Source of the DNA: Jannaschia seohaensis
GTDB taxonomy: Bacteria; Pseudomonadota; Alphaproteobacteria; Rhodobacterales; Rhodobacteraceae
Assembly (NCBI RefSeq): GCF_900116765.1
Contig: NZ_UETC01000001.1
Coordinates: forward strand, 558,001-622,000
Length of the DNA stretch: 64,000 nucleotides
Direction: 5' to 3'
Program-made: the position numbers and the translations under genes
Notes under the pieces: generated by a model
What the model saw: only the letters and a program-made list of their open reading frames with translations
Databases searched by the model: none
What the model was told of the DNA's origin: nothing
Part shown: piece after piece, positions 8,649 through 19,311 of the stretch
Position numbering within the stretch: the stretch's first letter is position 1
Layout: each line of letters opens with the position of its first letter

Positions 8649-9224
8649 CGCCTCGCACCGGGAGCGGCGCCGATTGCGCCGGGCGCGCCCCATTTGCCAC
8701 CGTGCTCGCGGCGACCGGCCGACCCGTGCGAGCGCAGCCGTCCCCCCCGGGGCGAGCCGATATTTCGTCTCCCGCGGAAGGGACCGTCCCGCCGTCGCTT
8801 CTGTCGGTGCGCAATGCATCGCCATCCGCGCGGGCACGCTCGAATCCCATTCTGAACGTGTGGGCCGCTCTGCGGGTGACCGCGCGGCTGCTCCCTCTTC
8901 TCCAGGAGCCGCGTCTGGGTTCGAGCGTCCCGCTGTCCGGGCCGCGAGTCCGACCACCGCAGGCGGACCCCGGTCCCGAGAGGGCCGTGGCGATGGCGGC
9001 GGATATCGGGTCGGAGGGGCACCATCGGCCTTCCTAGGCGGGGGGCGTGCGCTCGGGCGGCGCGCGCTGGCGGTGATCTGCGGATGCGGCAAGGGGGGCG
9101 GCGGCGCAGCTAATCCGAGACGTTCACGCGACGGGGACCACAAAAAGAAAGATCTCCGCGCCGAGCTGCCCGACCCGGGGGCACGGTGGCTTCGTGGACC
9201 GTTTAGGGAATGGTCCCCGGGCCG
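8649..9224. other. Gene-free stretch after the ABC ATPase
   Basis: I see no credible gene here. A short hairpin, CGGCGC-cgatt-GCGCCG (8665-8681), lies just after the ABC ATPase stop and may help end its transcript, though it has no T-tract. At 9195-9216 there is an inverted-repeat element (TGGACCGTTT … AATGGTCC) near the 3' end of the ketopantoate reductase gene, similar to one at 54916-54935. Longer frames in either direction have shadow composition. Confidence 0.5.
9195..9216 (-). repeat. GGTCC/GGACC inverted-repeat element, copy 1
   Basis: GGACC (9196-9200) and GGTCC (9212-9216) form a 5-base stem just downstream of the ketopantoate reductase stop on the minus strand. The strings TGGACCGTTT and AATGGTCC both recur at 54916-54935, downstream of gamma-glutamyltransferase, also on the minus strand, but in reversed order. 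The shared 3' position suggests a terminator-type or repetitive element. Confidence 0.35.
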
Positions 9225-10142
9225 CTAATGTCCAGTCCGATGCGGCAGCAGAAGCGCATAGAGCATCGCATTGACCGGCGTCGGCACGCCGACCTCTGCT
9301 CCCAGGCGCACCGCGGCGCCCGACACCCATTCGACCTCGATCGGCCGACCGGCCTCTATATCGATGGCGGTCGACGCGCGGCCCCCCGGTGGGACCGAGT
9401 TGAGGAAGGACCAGACATCGTCCACGATGCCAGGCGGCAGGGCGACGCCCCGGGCGCGGGCGACGGCCTCGGTCTCGGTGGCCGCGGCGCGGAACAGTGC
9501 GCCGAGTTCGGGGATCGCCAGGATGTCGCCGACAGTGCAGCGCCCGGCGGCCGTCACACCCGACATCGCGGCGAAAAGCACGAACTTGGACCAGGATTCG
9601 GCCGCGATGTCATCGACCGACGGAGCTTCGGCGCCGGTCGCGGCGATCGCTTGCCGCAAGGCGTCGATCCGCGCCGAGGGCCGGTTGTCGCGCTCGCCGA
9701 AATGGAAGGAACCGAACGTCCCGGTCTGACGCAGCACGCCCGGCGCCGTGATCGTGGTCGAGACCCGCGTCACCCCGTCGGCGACGTGCTGCGGCGGCAG
9801 GATCCGGCTCAGGCGGTCGGCCGCCTCGACCCCGTTGAGGAAAGGAACGACCACCGTGTCCGGTCCAAGCATCGGCAGGCAGGCCCGTGCCGCGGCCTCC
9901 AGCGCGTCGCCCTTGACCGCGAAGACGATGGCATCGACCGGGCCGACCTCCGCCGGATCGTCGGTCGCCATCCAGGGATGGGCGACCTCGACCCCGTCCG
10001 CGCCCTCCAGGCGCAGCCCGTCGCGTCGGATCGCTTCCAGGTGGGGACCCCGCGCGATGGCCGCAACTTCGTGACCGGCGCGTGTCAGCTTGACCGCGAG
10101 GTAGCCACCGATGCCCCCGGTCGCCATCGTCGCAACTCTCAT
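9225..10142 (-). CDS. 2-dehydropantoate 2-reductase (ketopantoate reductase family)
   Basis: A 305-residue NADPH-dependent reductase of the PanE/ApbA family, which reduces ketopantoate to pantoate in pantothenate and CoA synthesis. The N-terminal Rossmann loop reads GGIGGYLAVKL, followed by EVAAIARGPHLEAIRRDGL. Family features include FLNGVEAADRL and SWSKFVLFAAMSG. The ATG at 10142 is preferred over one 15 bases upstream because GGGAGGG lies 7 bases before it. Several paralogues of this family act on other 2-oxo acids, so true PanE function is likely but not certain. Confidence 0.85.
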   Translation of the reverse strand: MRVATMATGGIGGYLAVKLTRAGHEVAAIARGPHLEAIRRDGLRLEGADGVEVAHPWMATDDPAEVGPVDAIVFAVKGDALEAAARACLPMLGPDTVVVPFLNGVEAADRLSRILPPQHVADGVTRVSTTITAPGVLRQTGTFGSFHFGERDNRPSARIDALRQAIAATGAEAPSVDDIAAESWSKFVLFAAMSGVTAAGRCTVGDILAIPELGALFRAAATETEAVARARGVALPPGIVDDVWSFLNSVPPGGRASTAIDIEAGRPIEVEWVSGAAVRLGAEVGVPTPVNAMLYALLLPHRTGH

Positions 10143-10199
10143 GCTGTGCCCTCCCATGACCTGATCCAGCCTAGCATACAGGCAGGGTCCCCGTCCCGA

Positions 10200-11060
10200 C
10201 TATCGGCGGCGTCCGCGCAGCATGTCCTTCGCCGCCAGCACAGCGCCCCCGGTGATGAGCAGGCAGGCGAGGGCGACCGGCCATCCCGGCTCTGCCTGAC
10301 CGGCCGCGATCAGGACCAGCGTCGAGAGCAGCGGGGCGGCATAGCTTGCGGCGCCCAGCACCGGCAGATCGCCATGTTTCACGCCGATATCCCACAGGAA
10401 GAAGGCAAGGCCGACGGGGCCGAGGCCGAGGCCCAGGATGGCGAGCCATTCGGTGCCGCCGGGCATCGCGGTCGTCTCAAGCGCGAGATGGGCGAGGCCC
10501 GAGAGCAGCGCGGTCACGAGGCAGAACCCGGTCACGGCGTCCGTCGGCACCGTGGCGAAGCGGCGGGAGAGGACCGAGTAGCTCGACCAGACTAGCGCCG
10601 CCGCGCCCGCGAAGGCATAGCCGGCGACGTCCTCCGCGGCGATTTCGATCCCGACCCCGCCCGTGACGATCAGCGCCGCCCCCGCGAGCCCCATCAGCGC
10701 CCCCGCCAGGTGATGCGCCTTCAGCGCCCGGCCCGAGGCCATCAGCACGATCAGCAGCGGCCAGAGATAGGCGATGAGCCCGGCCTCCACCGGCTCCGCG
10801 TTCCGAAGCGCCAGCACGTAGAGCAGGTGATAGCCAAAAAGCCCGCCCACCCCGAGCGCCCAGGCGGGCCAGGGCTGTGCCCAGGCGCGCCAGCCGCGGC
10901 GGGGCAGGCCCGCGAGCAGGCCGGAGATTCCCCCAATGGCGAAGCACATCGCCAGGAGCTGGAGCGGCGGCACGTCGCCCGTGGCCGCCGTAAAGAGCGC
11001 GAGCAGCGCCCAGAGCAGGACGGCGCCGAAACCGAGGAGCGTGGCGAAGGGGCGAGACAT
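10200..11060 (-). CDS. EamA/DMT-family inner-membrane transporter
   Basis: A 286-residue protein with about ten hydrophobic segments arranged as two repeats of five, the EamA (drug/metabolite exporter, RhaT-like) fold. The first helix reads LLGFGAVLLWALLALF, and a YLWPLLIVLMA segment is typical of aromatic amino acid exporter (YddG-like) members. I took the ATG at 11060 (MSRPFATLLG); the upstream in-frame ATG at 11096 has no better ribosome site. The substrate cannot be told from sequence. It lies 57 bases from the ketopantoate reductase gene on the same strand. Confidence 0.85.
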   Translation of the reverse strand: MSRPFATLLGFGAVLLWALLALFTAATGDVPPLQLLAMCFAIGGISGLLAGLPRRGWRAWAQPWPAWALGVGGLFGYHLLYVLALRNAEPVEAGLIAYLWPLLIVLMASGRALKAHHLAGALMGLAGAALIVTGGVGIEIAAEDVAGYAFAGAAALVWSSYSVLSRRFATVPTDAVTGFCLVTALLSGLAHLALETTAMPGGTEWLAILGLGLGPVGLAFFLWDIGVKHGDLPVLGAASYAAPLLSTLVLIAAGQAEPGWPVALACLLITGGAVLAAKDMLRGRRR

Positions 11061-11391
11061 GAGCCGCCACTTGCCCGCGCGGCGGGGCGGGAGCAAGGTC
11101 GGATGATCGCGCGCGCCAGCCGTCCTTGGTGCTCCGCCGCGCCGCCGGTTCGGTCGGGCAGTGCTCTGGCCGGCGGTCGGAGCGAGCGGAGAGGGCCGGG
11201 GGCCAGCCCCCGGACCCCCGGAGTATTTCCGGCCAGAAGAAGGAAAGGCGCGCGTTAACGGTTTTTTAGGGCGGCGTCAGAGGCAATCGAAGGACTGAGT
11301 TGAGGAGCGGGGCGTCCGGTTGCCCGCGTGGGAGGGGCCCGCGTGGGGCAAGAGCGTGGGAGTTTCGGGGCGCCCCGTCACGCGCGGCGTG
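11061..11391. other. Intergenic region carrying a 3'-UTR repeat element
   Basis: This 331-base region holds no gene. It carries one copy of the recurrent TTCTTCTGG/AAATACTCC element with its hairpin (11196-11246), on the minus strand and therefore downstream of the peroxidase gene. Nothing else was recognised. Confidence 0.6.
11196..11246 (-). repeat. 3'-UTR repeat element with hairpin, copy a
   Basis: Read on the minus strand, TTCCTTCTTCTGGCC, GGAAATACTCC and GGGGG are followed by the perfect stem CCGGGGGC (paired segments 11196-11203 and 11206-11213). The same order of motif then hairpin occurs at 15251-15309, 19946-20009 and 54795-54854. Each lies downstream of a gene on its own strand, here the dihaem peroxidase. 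I infer a transcript-end element. Confidence 0.65.
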
Positions 11392-12690
11392 TCAGCGATC
11401 CACAGGCAGGCCAGAGGGAACCGTCTCGGGGATGCCCAGGCGGCCGGCCAGCGCGGTCTGATCGGTGAGCATGGCGAGGAAGGCCATGAGCGACGCAATC
11501 TCCGCGTCGGTCAGTATGCGGTCCGGTCCCTGGACGGCGGCGGCGATGGCGGTGACTTGGGCGGGGTCGTCCATCACCCGCCAGTCCTCGGCCTCCAGCG
11601 CGGGCAGCACGACGTCGCGCTGGTAGCTGGCCAGAGCCGCGCGGGGCGCGGCATGGTCGCGCAGAAAGGCGGCGAGGTCGGCATAGGCTCCGGCATGGCC
11701 CCAGGGGCCGGTCTCGGTCGCGTTGCGCAAGGAGGGCGTGCGGAAGGCGTAGGCATCCGCCGCCGCGCCCGTCACGCGCATCCGGCCATCGTCGCGGGCA
11801 TGGGTCTCGAACCGGGCGGCCTTGCCGGGGCCGAGCTGGGGCTGGCCCATGGCGTGGAAGGCGTGATCGGTCTGGAACGGGCCGGAATGGCACTCTGCGC
11901 AGCCCGCCGCGCCGTAGAACAGCTCCAGCCCGGTGAGCGCGTCGTCGGGCAGGGCGCCCTCGCCCCGCAGCCAGGCATCGAAGGGGGCGGTGTCGGAGCG
12001 CCACTCGTGCTCGACGAACTGGGCGATGGCGTCGGAGATGGCGGTGAAGCCGATCTCGCGGCCGGGCATGGCGGCCTCGAACATCTCGACATAGACCGGG
12101 ATCGCCCGCACCCGCGCCGAGAGCAGATCCCACGCGCCGCCCTCGCCGGTGATGAGGCCCTGACGGACGGCCTTCGATATCTCGTTCTCGCCGTAATGGC
12201 CGGCCATCTCGTCCGCCGACAGCACCGGAAACATGGTCTGGGCGGAGAGGAGCGTCGCGAAACCCTGCTCCATCTCGTCGCCCATCGGGGTGCGCAGACC
12301 GTCCTCCGTCTCTTCGATGCGGCCGTCATGGAAGAGCACGGTGAACTCGTGCGCGCCCAGGTTGAACAGGGCGGGCGCGTTGCGGGGGATGCGCTGCTCG
12401 GGCGGGTTCTCGGGGTCGATGGCGCGTTCGGGGCCCAGGCCCGTGCCGCCCTCGCCCAGGCCCAGTGACAGGCCATCGCCGGTGCCGAAGCGGGGATGGT
12501 GGCAGGTCCCGCAGGAGATATTGCGGTTACCCGACAGAATCGGATCCCAGAACAGCAGACGGCCCAGGGCCACGACCTCTGGATCGGTCGCGCGATAGGC
12601 GTCGTCGGAGATCGGCGCCGGGAAATCCATCGCGACGGCAGGTCCACTGACGGCGAGACAAGCGGAGAGGCACAGGGATCGGAACATCAT
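11392..12690 (-). CDS. Dihaem cytochrome c peroxidase (CcpA/MauG family), periplasmic
   Basis: A secreted 432-residue dihaem protein. The signal peptide covers about residues 1-20 (hydrophobic core then GPAVAMD). The two c-type haem sites are CGTCH at 60-64 and CAECH at 264-268. The wide spacing and the flanking HDGRIEE and FRTPSLRNATETGPWGHAG segments are those of bacterial cytochrome c peroxidases and MauG-like enzymes, which reduce hydrogen peroxide or oxidise protein targets in the periplasm. The start is one of two adjacent ATGs (12690 or 12687); neither has a strong ribosome site. It carries the 3'-UTR repeat element downstream and is probably transcribed alone. Confidence 0.9.
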   Translation of the reverse strand: MMFRSLCLSACLAVSGPAVAMDFPAPISDDAYRATDPEVVALGRLLFWDPILSGNRNISCGTCHHPRFGTGDGLSLGLGEGGTGLGPERAIDPENPPEQRIPRNAPALFNLGAHEFTVLFHDGRIEETEDGLRTPMGDEMEQGFATLLSAQTMFPVLSADEMAGHYGENEISKAVRQGLITGEGGAWDLLSARVRAIPVYVEMFEAAMPGREIGFTAISDAIAQFVEHEWRSDTAPFDAWLRGEGALPDDALTGLELFYGAAGCAECHSGPFQTDHAFHAMGQPQLGPGKAARFETHARDDGRMRVTGAAADAYAFRTPSLRNATETGPWGHAGAYADLAAFLRDHAAPRAALASYQRDVVLPALEAEDWRVMDDPAQVTAIAAAVQGPDRILTDAEIASLMAFLAMLTDQTALAGRLGIPETVPSGLPVDR

Positions 12691-12735
12691 GGACGCTTCA
12701 AAGCACGGGCCGGGGGCGGGCAAAAGAGAGAGCGC

Positions 12736-12942
12736 TCAACCGCAACAGGTGCCGCCGTCCTGGATCGGGGGGCAAGGCACCGTTCCGTAGGAGCAGAAGA
12801 CGCAGCAATCGCCTGGCTTCGGTCTGATCAGCGTCCCGCAACGCGCGCATTCATGAAACCAGACGCAGGAGTCGCTGGGCATGTCCTCCTGGGAGGCGTG
12901 GCCACAGGCGGGGCAGGTCAGTGTCGAGACGGTCTCGGTCAT
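12736..12942 (-). CDS. GDCCVxC-domain cysteine-rich small protein
   Basis: A 68-residue protein with about ten cysteines: CPAC near the N-terminus, CARC in the middle, the family signature GDCCVFCSYG, and a terminal CCG. This matches the family annotated as GDCCVxC-domain proteins, whose relatives include selenoproteins with Sec in the signature; here all positions are Cys. Related genes often sit with mercury-resistance genes. It overlaps the MerF-like gene by ATGA (stop of one, start of the other), so the two are translationally coupled. Metal or thiol binding is likely; the exact role is unknown. Confidence 0.82.
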   Translation of the reverse strand: MTETVSTLTCPACGHASQEDMPSDSCVWFHECARCGTLIRPKPGDCCVFCSYGTVPCPPIQDGGTCCG

Positions 12943-13130
12943 CGGTGCGTCCTCCGTCGGATCAGAGCCCAGGCCGTCAGGCCCGCGAAGCCAGCGAGCG
13001 CGGGCAACAAAACCCAGTCCAGCCAGGCGATGGCCGCCCCGAACCCGATCGCGCCGAGCGCAAAGGGGAGGATCGGCGTGAAACAGCAGATCGCTGTTAC
13101 GGCGAGTCCCAAGAGTCCGGTCTTCAGCAT
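12939..13130 (-). CDS. MerF-like mercuric ion transport membrane protein, short form
   Basis: A 63-residue protein with two membrane helices. The first carries the paired cysteines in AICCFTPILPFALGAIGF, and the second is LDWVLLPALAGFAGLTAWAL, closely following the MerF pattern (CCFTP…LDYVLLPAL). MerF brings Hg(II) through the inner membrane. Known MerF is about 80 residues and ends with a second cysteine pair; this protein stops after RRRTHR and lacks that pair. The ATG at 13130 has GGAGGG before it; the frame is open upstream but has no better start. It heads a two-gene unit with the cysteine-rich protein. No merR, merA, merP or merT is nearby. Confidence 0.78.
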   Translation of the reverse strand: MLKTGLLGLAVTAICCFTPILPFALGAIGFGAAIAWLDWVLLPALAGFAGLTAWALIRRRTHR

Positions 13131-13282
13131 GGCGCGCCCTCCGCTGGTCCCAGCATGGGCCCCACGGAGTCGGATCGGCAAGTCACATCGGCGCGACGGC
13201 TCTGGCTTTTTCTGCGGGTGCAGTGTAGGCGCGCGAGCAATCCTGACAGTCCAGGCTCCCATTTTTTCCCGAGGTATCCCCG

Positions 13283-15103
13283 ATGGACCTTCGCAACGTT
13301 GCCATCATCGCCCATGTCGACCATGGCAAGACCACCCTTGTCGACGAGCTGCTCAAGCAGTCCGGCACCTTCCGCGAGAACGAGGCGACCGCCGAGCGGG
13401 CCATGGATTCCAACGATCTGGAGCGGGAGCGGGGGATCACCATCCTGGCCAAGGCCACCAGCGTCGAATGGCAGGGCACGCGGATCAACATCGTCGACAC
13501 GCCGGGCCACGCGGATTTCGGCGGCGAGGTCGAGCGAATCCTGAGCATGGTCGACGGCGTCGTCCTGCTAGTCGACGCGGCCGAGGGGCCGATGCCGCAG
13601 ACGAAATTCGTCACCTCCAAGGCGCTGGCACTGGGGCTGCGGCCGATCGTGGTTCTGAACAAGGTCGACAAGCCGGATGCGGAGCCGGACCGGGCGCTGG
13701 ACGAAGTGTTCGACCTCTTCGCCAATCTGGGCGCCGACGATGACCAGTTGGACTTCCCGGTGCTTTACGCCTCGGGCCGCTCGGGCTGGGCGGATGCGGA
13801 GCTGGACGGCCCGCGCGAGAACCTGACCGCGCTCTTTGAGCTGATCGTGAGCCACGTTCCGGCCCCGAAGCAGATCGCCGACCGCGCGAAGCCGTTCCGG
13901 ATGCTGGCCACGACGCTGGGCGCCGACCCGTTCATCGGCCGCATTCTGACGGGCCGGGTCGAGTCGGGCACCGTGAAGGCGGGGCAGACGCTGCATGCGC
14001 TCTCGCGCGAAGGGCAGAAGCTAGAGCAATTCCGCGTGACCAAGGTGCTGGCCTTCCGCGGGCTCCAGCAGCAGGCCATCGACGTGGCCGAAGCCGGGGA
14101 CATCGTGACGCTGGCCGGCATGTCGAAGGCCACGGTGGCCGATACGCTGGCCGACACCTCCATCGACGTGCCTCTGCCGGCGCAGCCCATCGACCCGCCG
14201 ACCATCACCGTGACCTTCGGGATCAACGACTCGCCGCTGGCGGGCCGCGACGGCAAGAAGGTGCAGTCCCGCGTCATCCGCGAGCGGCTGATGCGCGAGG
14301 CGGAGACCAATGTCGCCATCCAGGTCACCGACACGCCGGGCGGAGAGGCCTTCGAGGTCGCGGGCCGGGGCGAATTGCAGATGGGCGTGCTGATCGAGAA
14401 CATGCGCCGCGAGGGCTTCGAACTGAGCATCTCGCGCCCGCAGGTCGTCTTCCGCGACATCGACGGGCAGCGCCACGAGCCGGTCGAGGAAGTCACCATC
14501 GATGTCGATGACGAGTATTCCGGCGCCGTGATCGAGAAGATTACCGGCGCGCGCAAGGGCGAGCTGGTCGAGATGAAGCCCGCCGGCGCGGGCAAGACCC
14601 GGATCATCGCCCATGTGCCCTCGCGCGGCTTGATCGGTTATCACGGGGAGTTCCTGACCGACACCCGCGGCACCGGCGTGATGAACCGCGTGTTCCACGA
14701 ATGGGCACCCTATAAGGGCACGATCCCCGGCCGCCGCGCGGGGGTGCTGATCTCGATGGAAGACGGGGTCAGCGTGGCCTACGCGATCTTCAACCTGGAG
14801 GATCGCGGCAAGTTCTTCATCGGCGCGCAGGAGCAGGTCTATCAGGGGATGATCATCGGCGAGCATTCCCGCGACAACGACCTGGAGGTGAACCCGCTCA
14901 AGGGCAAGAAGCTGACCAATATCCGCGCGTCCGGCTCGGACGAGGCGGTGCGGCTGACCACGCCGGTGCGGATGTCGCTGGAAGAGGCCATCGCCTATAT
15001 CGACAATGACGAGCTGGTCGAGGTGACGCCGAACGCCATCCGTCTGCGCAAGCGCTTCCTCGACCCGCATGAGCGCAAGCGTCAGGCCCGCGCCGCCGGG
15101 TGA
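13283..15103 (+). CDS. typA: Translational GTPase TypA/BipA
   Basis: A 606-residue ribosome-binding GTPase that supports 50S assembly and stress growth. The G1 motif is [12 protein letters not shown], switch I carries RERGITI, G3 is [15 protein letters not shown] and G4 is [10 protein letters not shown]. The beta-barrel, EF-G-like and TypA-specific C-terminal domains follow, ending with [20 protein letters not shown]. Length and order are normal. A GAGGT site stands before the ATG. It is divergent from the MerF-like gene across a 152-base intergenic region. A GC hairpin, CCGGCC-gca-GGCCGG, at 15113-15127 follows the stop. Confidence 0.96.
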   Translation: MDLRNVAIIAHVDHGKTTLVDELLKQSGTFRENEATAERAMDSNDLERERGITILAKATSVEWQGTRINIVDTPGHADFGGEVERILSMVDGVVLLVDAAEGPMPQTKFVTSKALALGLRPIVVLNKVDKPDAEPDRALDEVFDLFANLGADDDQLDFPVLYASGRSGWADAELDGPRENLTALFELIVSHVPAPKQIADRAKPFRMLATTLGADPFIGRILTGRVESGTVKAGQTLHALSREGQKLEQFRVTKVLAFRGLQQQAIDVAEAGDIVTLAGMSKATVADTLADTSIDVPLPAQPIDPPTITVTFGINDSPLAGRDGKKVQSRVIRERLMREAETNVAIQVTDTPGGEAFEVAGRGELQMGVLIENMRREGFELSISRPQVVFRDIDGQRHEPVEEVTIDVDDEYSGAVIEKITGARKGELVEMKPAGAGKTRIIAHVPSRGLIGYHGEFLTDTRGTGVMNRVFHEWAPYKGTIPGRRAGVLISMEDGVSVAYAIFNLEDRGKFFIGAQEQVYQGMIIGEHSRDNDLEVNPLKGKKLTNIRASGSDEAVRLTTPVRMSLEEAIAYIDNDELVEVTPNAIRLRKRFLDPHERKRQARAAG

Positions 15104-15367
15104 GATCCCGTCCGGCCGCAGGCCGGCATGCGGTCCGGCGGGCCGAATGAGGCGCTAACGGGGGGCGCCCCGGCCGGCGTGTTGTGAGGGTTTCTGAGCG
15201 CATCGACGTCCAGGTGTTGCGCGCCGCCTCTGGCGGCACGCCCGGGAAAGCGGTCGGACGGGGCATCGAGCCCCGTCCGACCGCGCCTCCGGGGGAGTAT
15301 TTGCGAACCCGTGATGAGGGCGCGGCTGAGGGCGGGCGCTTGGTCCGGTGCTTTCGGTGAAGGCGGA
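15104..15367. other. Intergenic region typA / tRNA-Arg with GC hairpins
   Basis: No gene is seen. The stretch contains the typA-proximal hairpin at 15113-15127, a self-complementary GGGGCGCCCC near 15160, and the 14-base-pair hairpin plus AAATACTCC element (15251-15309) that lies downstream of tRNA-Arg on the minus strand. Confidence 0.55.
15251..15309 (-). terminator. Terminator-like 14-bp hairpin with 3'-UTR repeat element, copy b
   Basis: Read on the minus strand, GGTTCGCAAATACTCC, CCCGGAGG and then a perfect 14-base-pair stem (15270-15283 with 15251-15264, loop of 5) are followed by CTTTCCC. The position is 59 bases past the encoded CCA of tRNA-Arg, so it most likely ends that transcript. 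The AAATACTCC core and motif-then-hairpin order match copies a, c and d; the TTCTTCTGG part is missing here. Confidence 0.6.
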
Positions 15368-17600
<2,233 letters not shown>

Positions 17601-17681
17601 CACGGTGGCGGCGCTGGGGCCGGATCGTGCGACCGGTGTGACGCCGAAAAAGTGTCACCTAGTTGTACGGGTTAAGAATTA

Positions 17682-17694
17682 GTTAACTATTAAC
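17682..17694. promoter_or_regulatory. AT-rich palindrome upstream of the LysR gene
   Basis: GTTAA-CTA-TTAAC is a perfect inverted repeat in a notably AT-rich patch (about 17650-17720) in front of the LysR gene. Together with nearby GGTTAAG repeats it could be the regulator's own binding site or part of its promoter. Other parts of the 237-base gap show nothing clear. Confidence 0.35.
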
Positions 17695-17837
17695 AGGTGG
17701 TTAAGGCTGCCATTTTTCGTTTCGTGCCCCGGAGAAATCTCCAAACTAACCCGGGATTGGCCCTCCCTGGGCATGGTCTCGCCCCAATCCCCCGGCAGGT
17801 TCCCCTTACGAAATTACAAGTTCCAAGGGTCAACTGC

Positions 17838-18743
17838 ATGGATCGTCTGTCAGAGATGGAAGCTTTCGCCACGGTCGTCGACCAGGGGGGCTTCACCGAT
17901 GCCGCCAAGAAGCTCGGCATCTCCAAATCGGCCGTGTCCAAGCACGTGTCTTCCCTTGAGACGCGGCTCGGTGCTCGCCTCCTCAACCGCACCACGCGCC
18001 GGGTCAGTCCGACCGAGATCGGGCTCGCCTATTACGACCGGGCCCGGCGCGTTCTCAACGATGCGGGCGAGGCCGATGCTCTGGTCACCGCGATGCAATC
18101 GGCCCCCTCGGGTGTGCTGCGGGTCTCCGTGGCGACGGATTTCGGCGTCAACCATCTGAGTCCGATCCTGGGCGGCTTCCTGCACGAATTTCCCGAGATC
18201 ACCGTGAACATGGTGCTCAACAACCGCTATGTAGAGCTCATCTCCGAAGGCTTCGACCTCGCCGTGCGCATCGGCGATCTGGAGGACAGCTCGCTCAGGG
18301 CCCGCAAGCTGGCCGAGACCCATAAGCAGATGATCGCCTCCCCCGAATATCTGGAGGAATACGGCCGCCCCCAGCGCATCGACGACCTGAATGAGCACAA
18401 GCTTCTGCATTACTCCAACCAGGCCAACGGTTCGGTCTGGAAGCTGACCGCGCCCTCGGGCGAGAAGCGTCAGGTGCGCTCCGCCGGGTGGCTGACGGTG
18501 AATGACGGGCAGAGCCTGCTGACCGCGGCCTGCAATGGCCTGGGCATCGCGTTCCTGCCCGATTTTCTCTACGCCGACGCGATGAAGGAAGGGAAGCTGG
18601 TCCCCGCGATCGAGGGCATGGCGCCCGAGGTGCAGGGCATCTACGCCGTTTACCCGCCGGGCCGCTACACCCAGCCCAAGGTCCGCGCCTTCATCGACTT
18701 CCTGGTCGAGAGCTTCCGCGACAAAGGGCCCGACAACTGGTGA
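17838..18743 (+). CDS. LysR-family transcriptional regulator
   Basis: A 301-residue regulator with an N-terminal winged helix (MDRLSEMEAFATVVDQGGFTDAA then KLGISKSAVSKHVSSLE) and a C-terminal periplasmic-binding-like sensor domain (RVSVATDFGVNHLSP onward). It belongs to the group that starts MDRLxxMxxF, often controlling oxidoreductase, transport or aromatic-acid genes. The ATG at 17838 is chosen because it gives the family N-terminus; the frame is open 47 codons further up without homologous sequence. The target is unknown; the nearest candidates are fadH upstream and the secreted protein downstream on the same strand. Confidence 0.92.
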   Translation: MDRLSEMEAFATVVDQGGFTDAAKKLGISKSAVSKHVSSLETRLGARLLNRTTRRVSPTEIGLAYYDRARRVLNDAGEADALVTAMQSAPSGVLRVSVATDFGVNHLSPILGGFLHEFPEITVNMVLNNRYVELISEGFDLAVRIGDLEDSSLRARKLAETHKQMIASPEYLEEYGRPQRIDDLNEHKLLHYSNQANGSVWKLTAPSGEKRQVRSAGWLTVNDGQSLLTAACNGLGIAFLPDFLYADAMKEGKLVPAIEGMAPEVQGIYAVYPPGRYTQPKVRAFIDFLVESFRDKGPDNW

Positions 18744-18789
18744 CCGGCCCCGGCTTGCGCCGCGGGGGTGCAGCCGGGATAACCGCCCC

Positions 18790-19311
18790 ATGATCCGCTT
18801 GCTGATGATCTGCGCCGCCCTTGCCGGCCCGGCCCATTCGGCCACCTACGGCTTTTGCTGGCGGGGGGCCAACGACTACCGGCTGGAGGGCTATATCTCC
18901 TATCCCGACGACTTCCCTGGGCGCATCGTGACCCAGGACGACGTCACGGGGTTCGGGATCGTCGGCTGGCGCGGCGACACCTATCTCGGCCGCTGGTCCC
19001 TCAAGGAGCTGACGCCGGAGACCAGCTGGGTTCTCCGCTTCGACACAAGGGCGCTGGCCTTCCCGACCGGCGGAGATCGTCTGCTCGGCACCTATCAGGC
19101 CTGGAACGCGAATGGGCGCGTGGACGATTGCGGCGACCCTGGCTTTGGCTTCAATGGCGGAAATGTGGGCCAGGACGTTTGCGTGAACGGGCGCTACATC
19201 GCCGCCAGCACCATCGACCCGACCACGCCGCTGCGCATCGCCGCCAACCCGGCGGACCCTTGCGGCCCCGCGCCGATGTCCGCGCTTCCGGGGGCGCGCC
19301 GCCACGGATGA
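18790..19311 (+). CDS. Secreted protein of unknown function
   Basis: A 173-residue protein with a clear Sec signal peptide (MIRLLMICAALAGPAHSATYG, cleavage after about residue 18). The mature part has several cysteines, is rich in Gly and aromatic residues, and has a W-R-G-D type segment (GWRGDTYLGRW). I recognise no domain. Its stop overlaps the start of the next gene (ATGA), so the two are translationally coupled. It is 46 bases after the LysR gene on the same strand and may be co-transcribed with it. Confidence 0.75.
   Translation: MIRLLMICAALAGPAHSATYGFCWRGANDYRLEGYISYPDDFPGRIVTQDDVTGFGIVGWRGDTYLGRWSLKELTPETSWVLRFDTRALAFPTGGDRLLGTYQAWNANGRVDDCGDPGFGFNGGNVGQDVCVNGRYIAASTIDPTTPLRIAANPADPCGPAPMSALPGARRHG

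Noticed and set aside
11250-11268. T-tract GGTTTTTT after CGTTAACG read as a plus-strand terminator
   Set aside because: The palindrome has no room for a loop, and both flanking genes are on the minus strand, so no plus-strand transcript is expected to end there.
13131-13282. MerR-type operator between the MerF-like gene and typA
   Set aside because: One ACTCCGT half-site is present, but no matching second half and no 19-base-spaced promoter; there is also no merR gene nearby.
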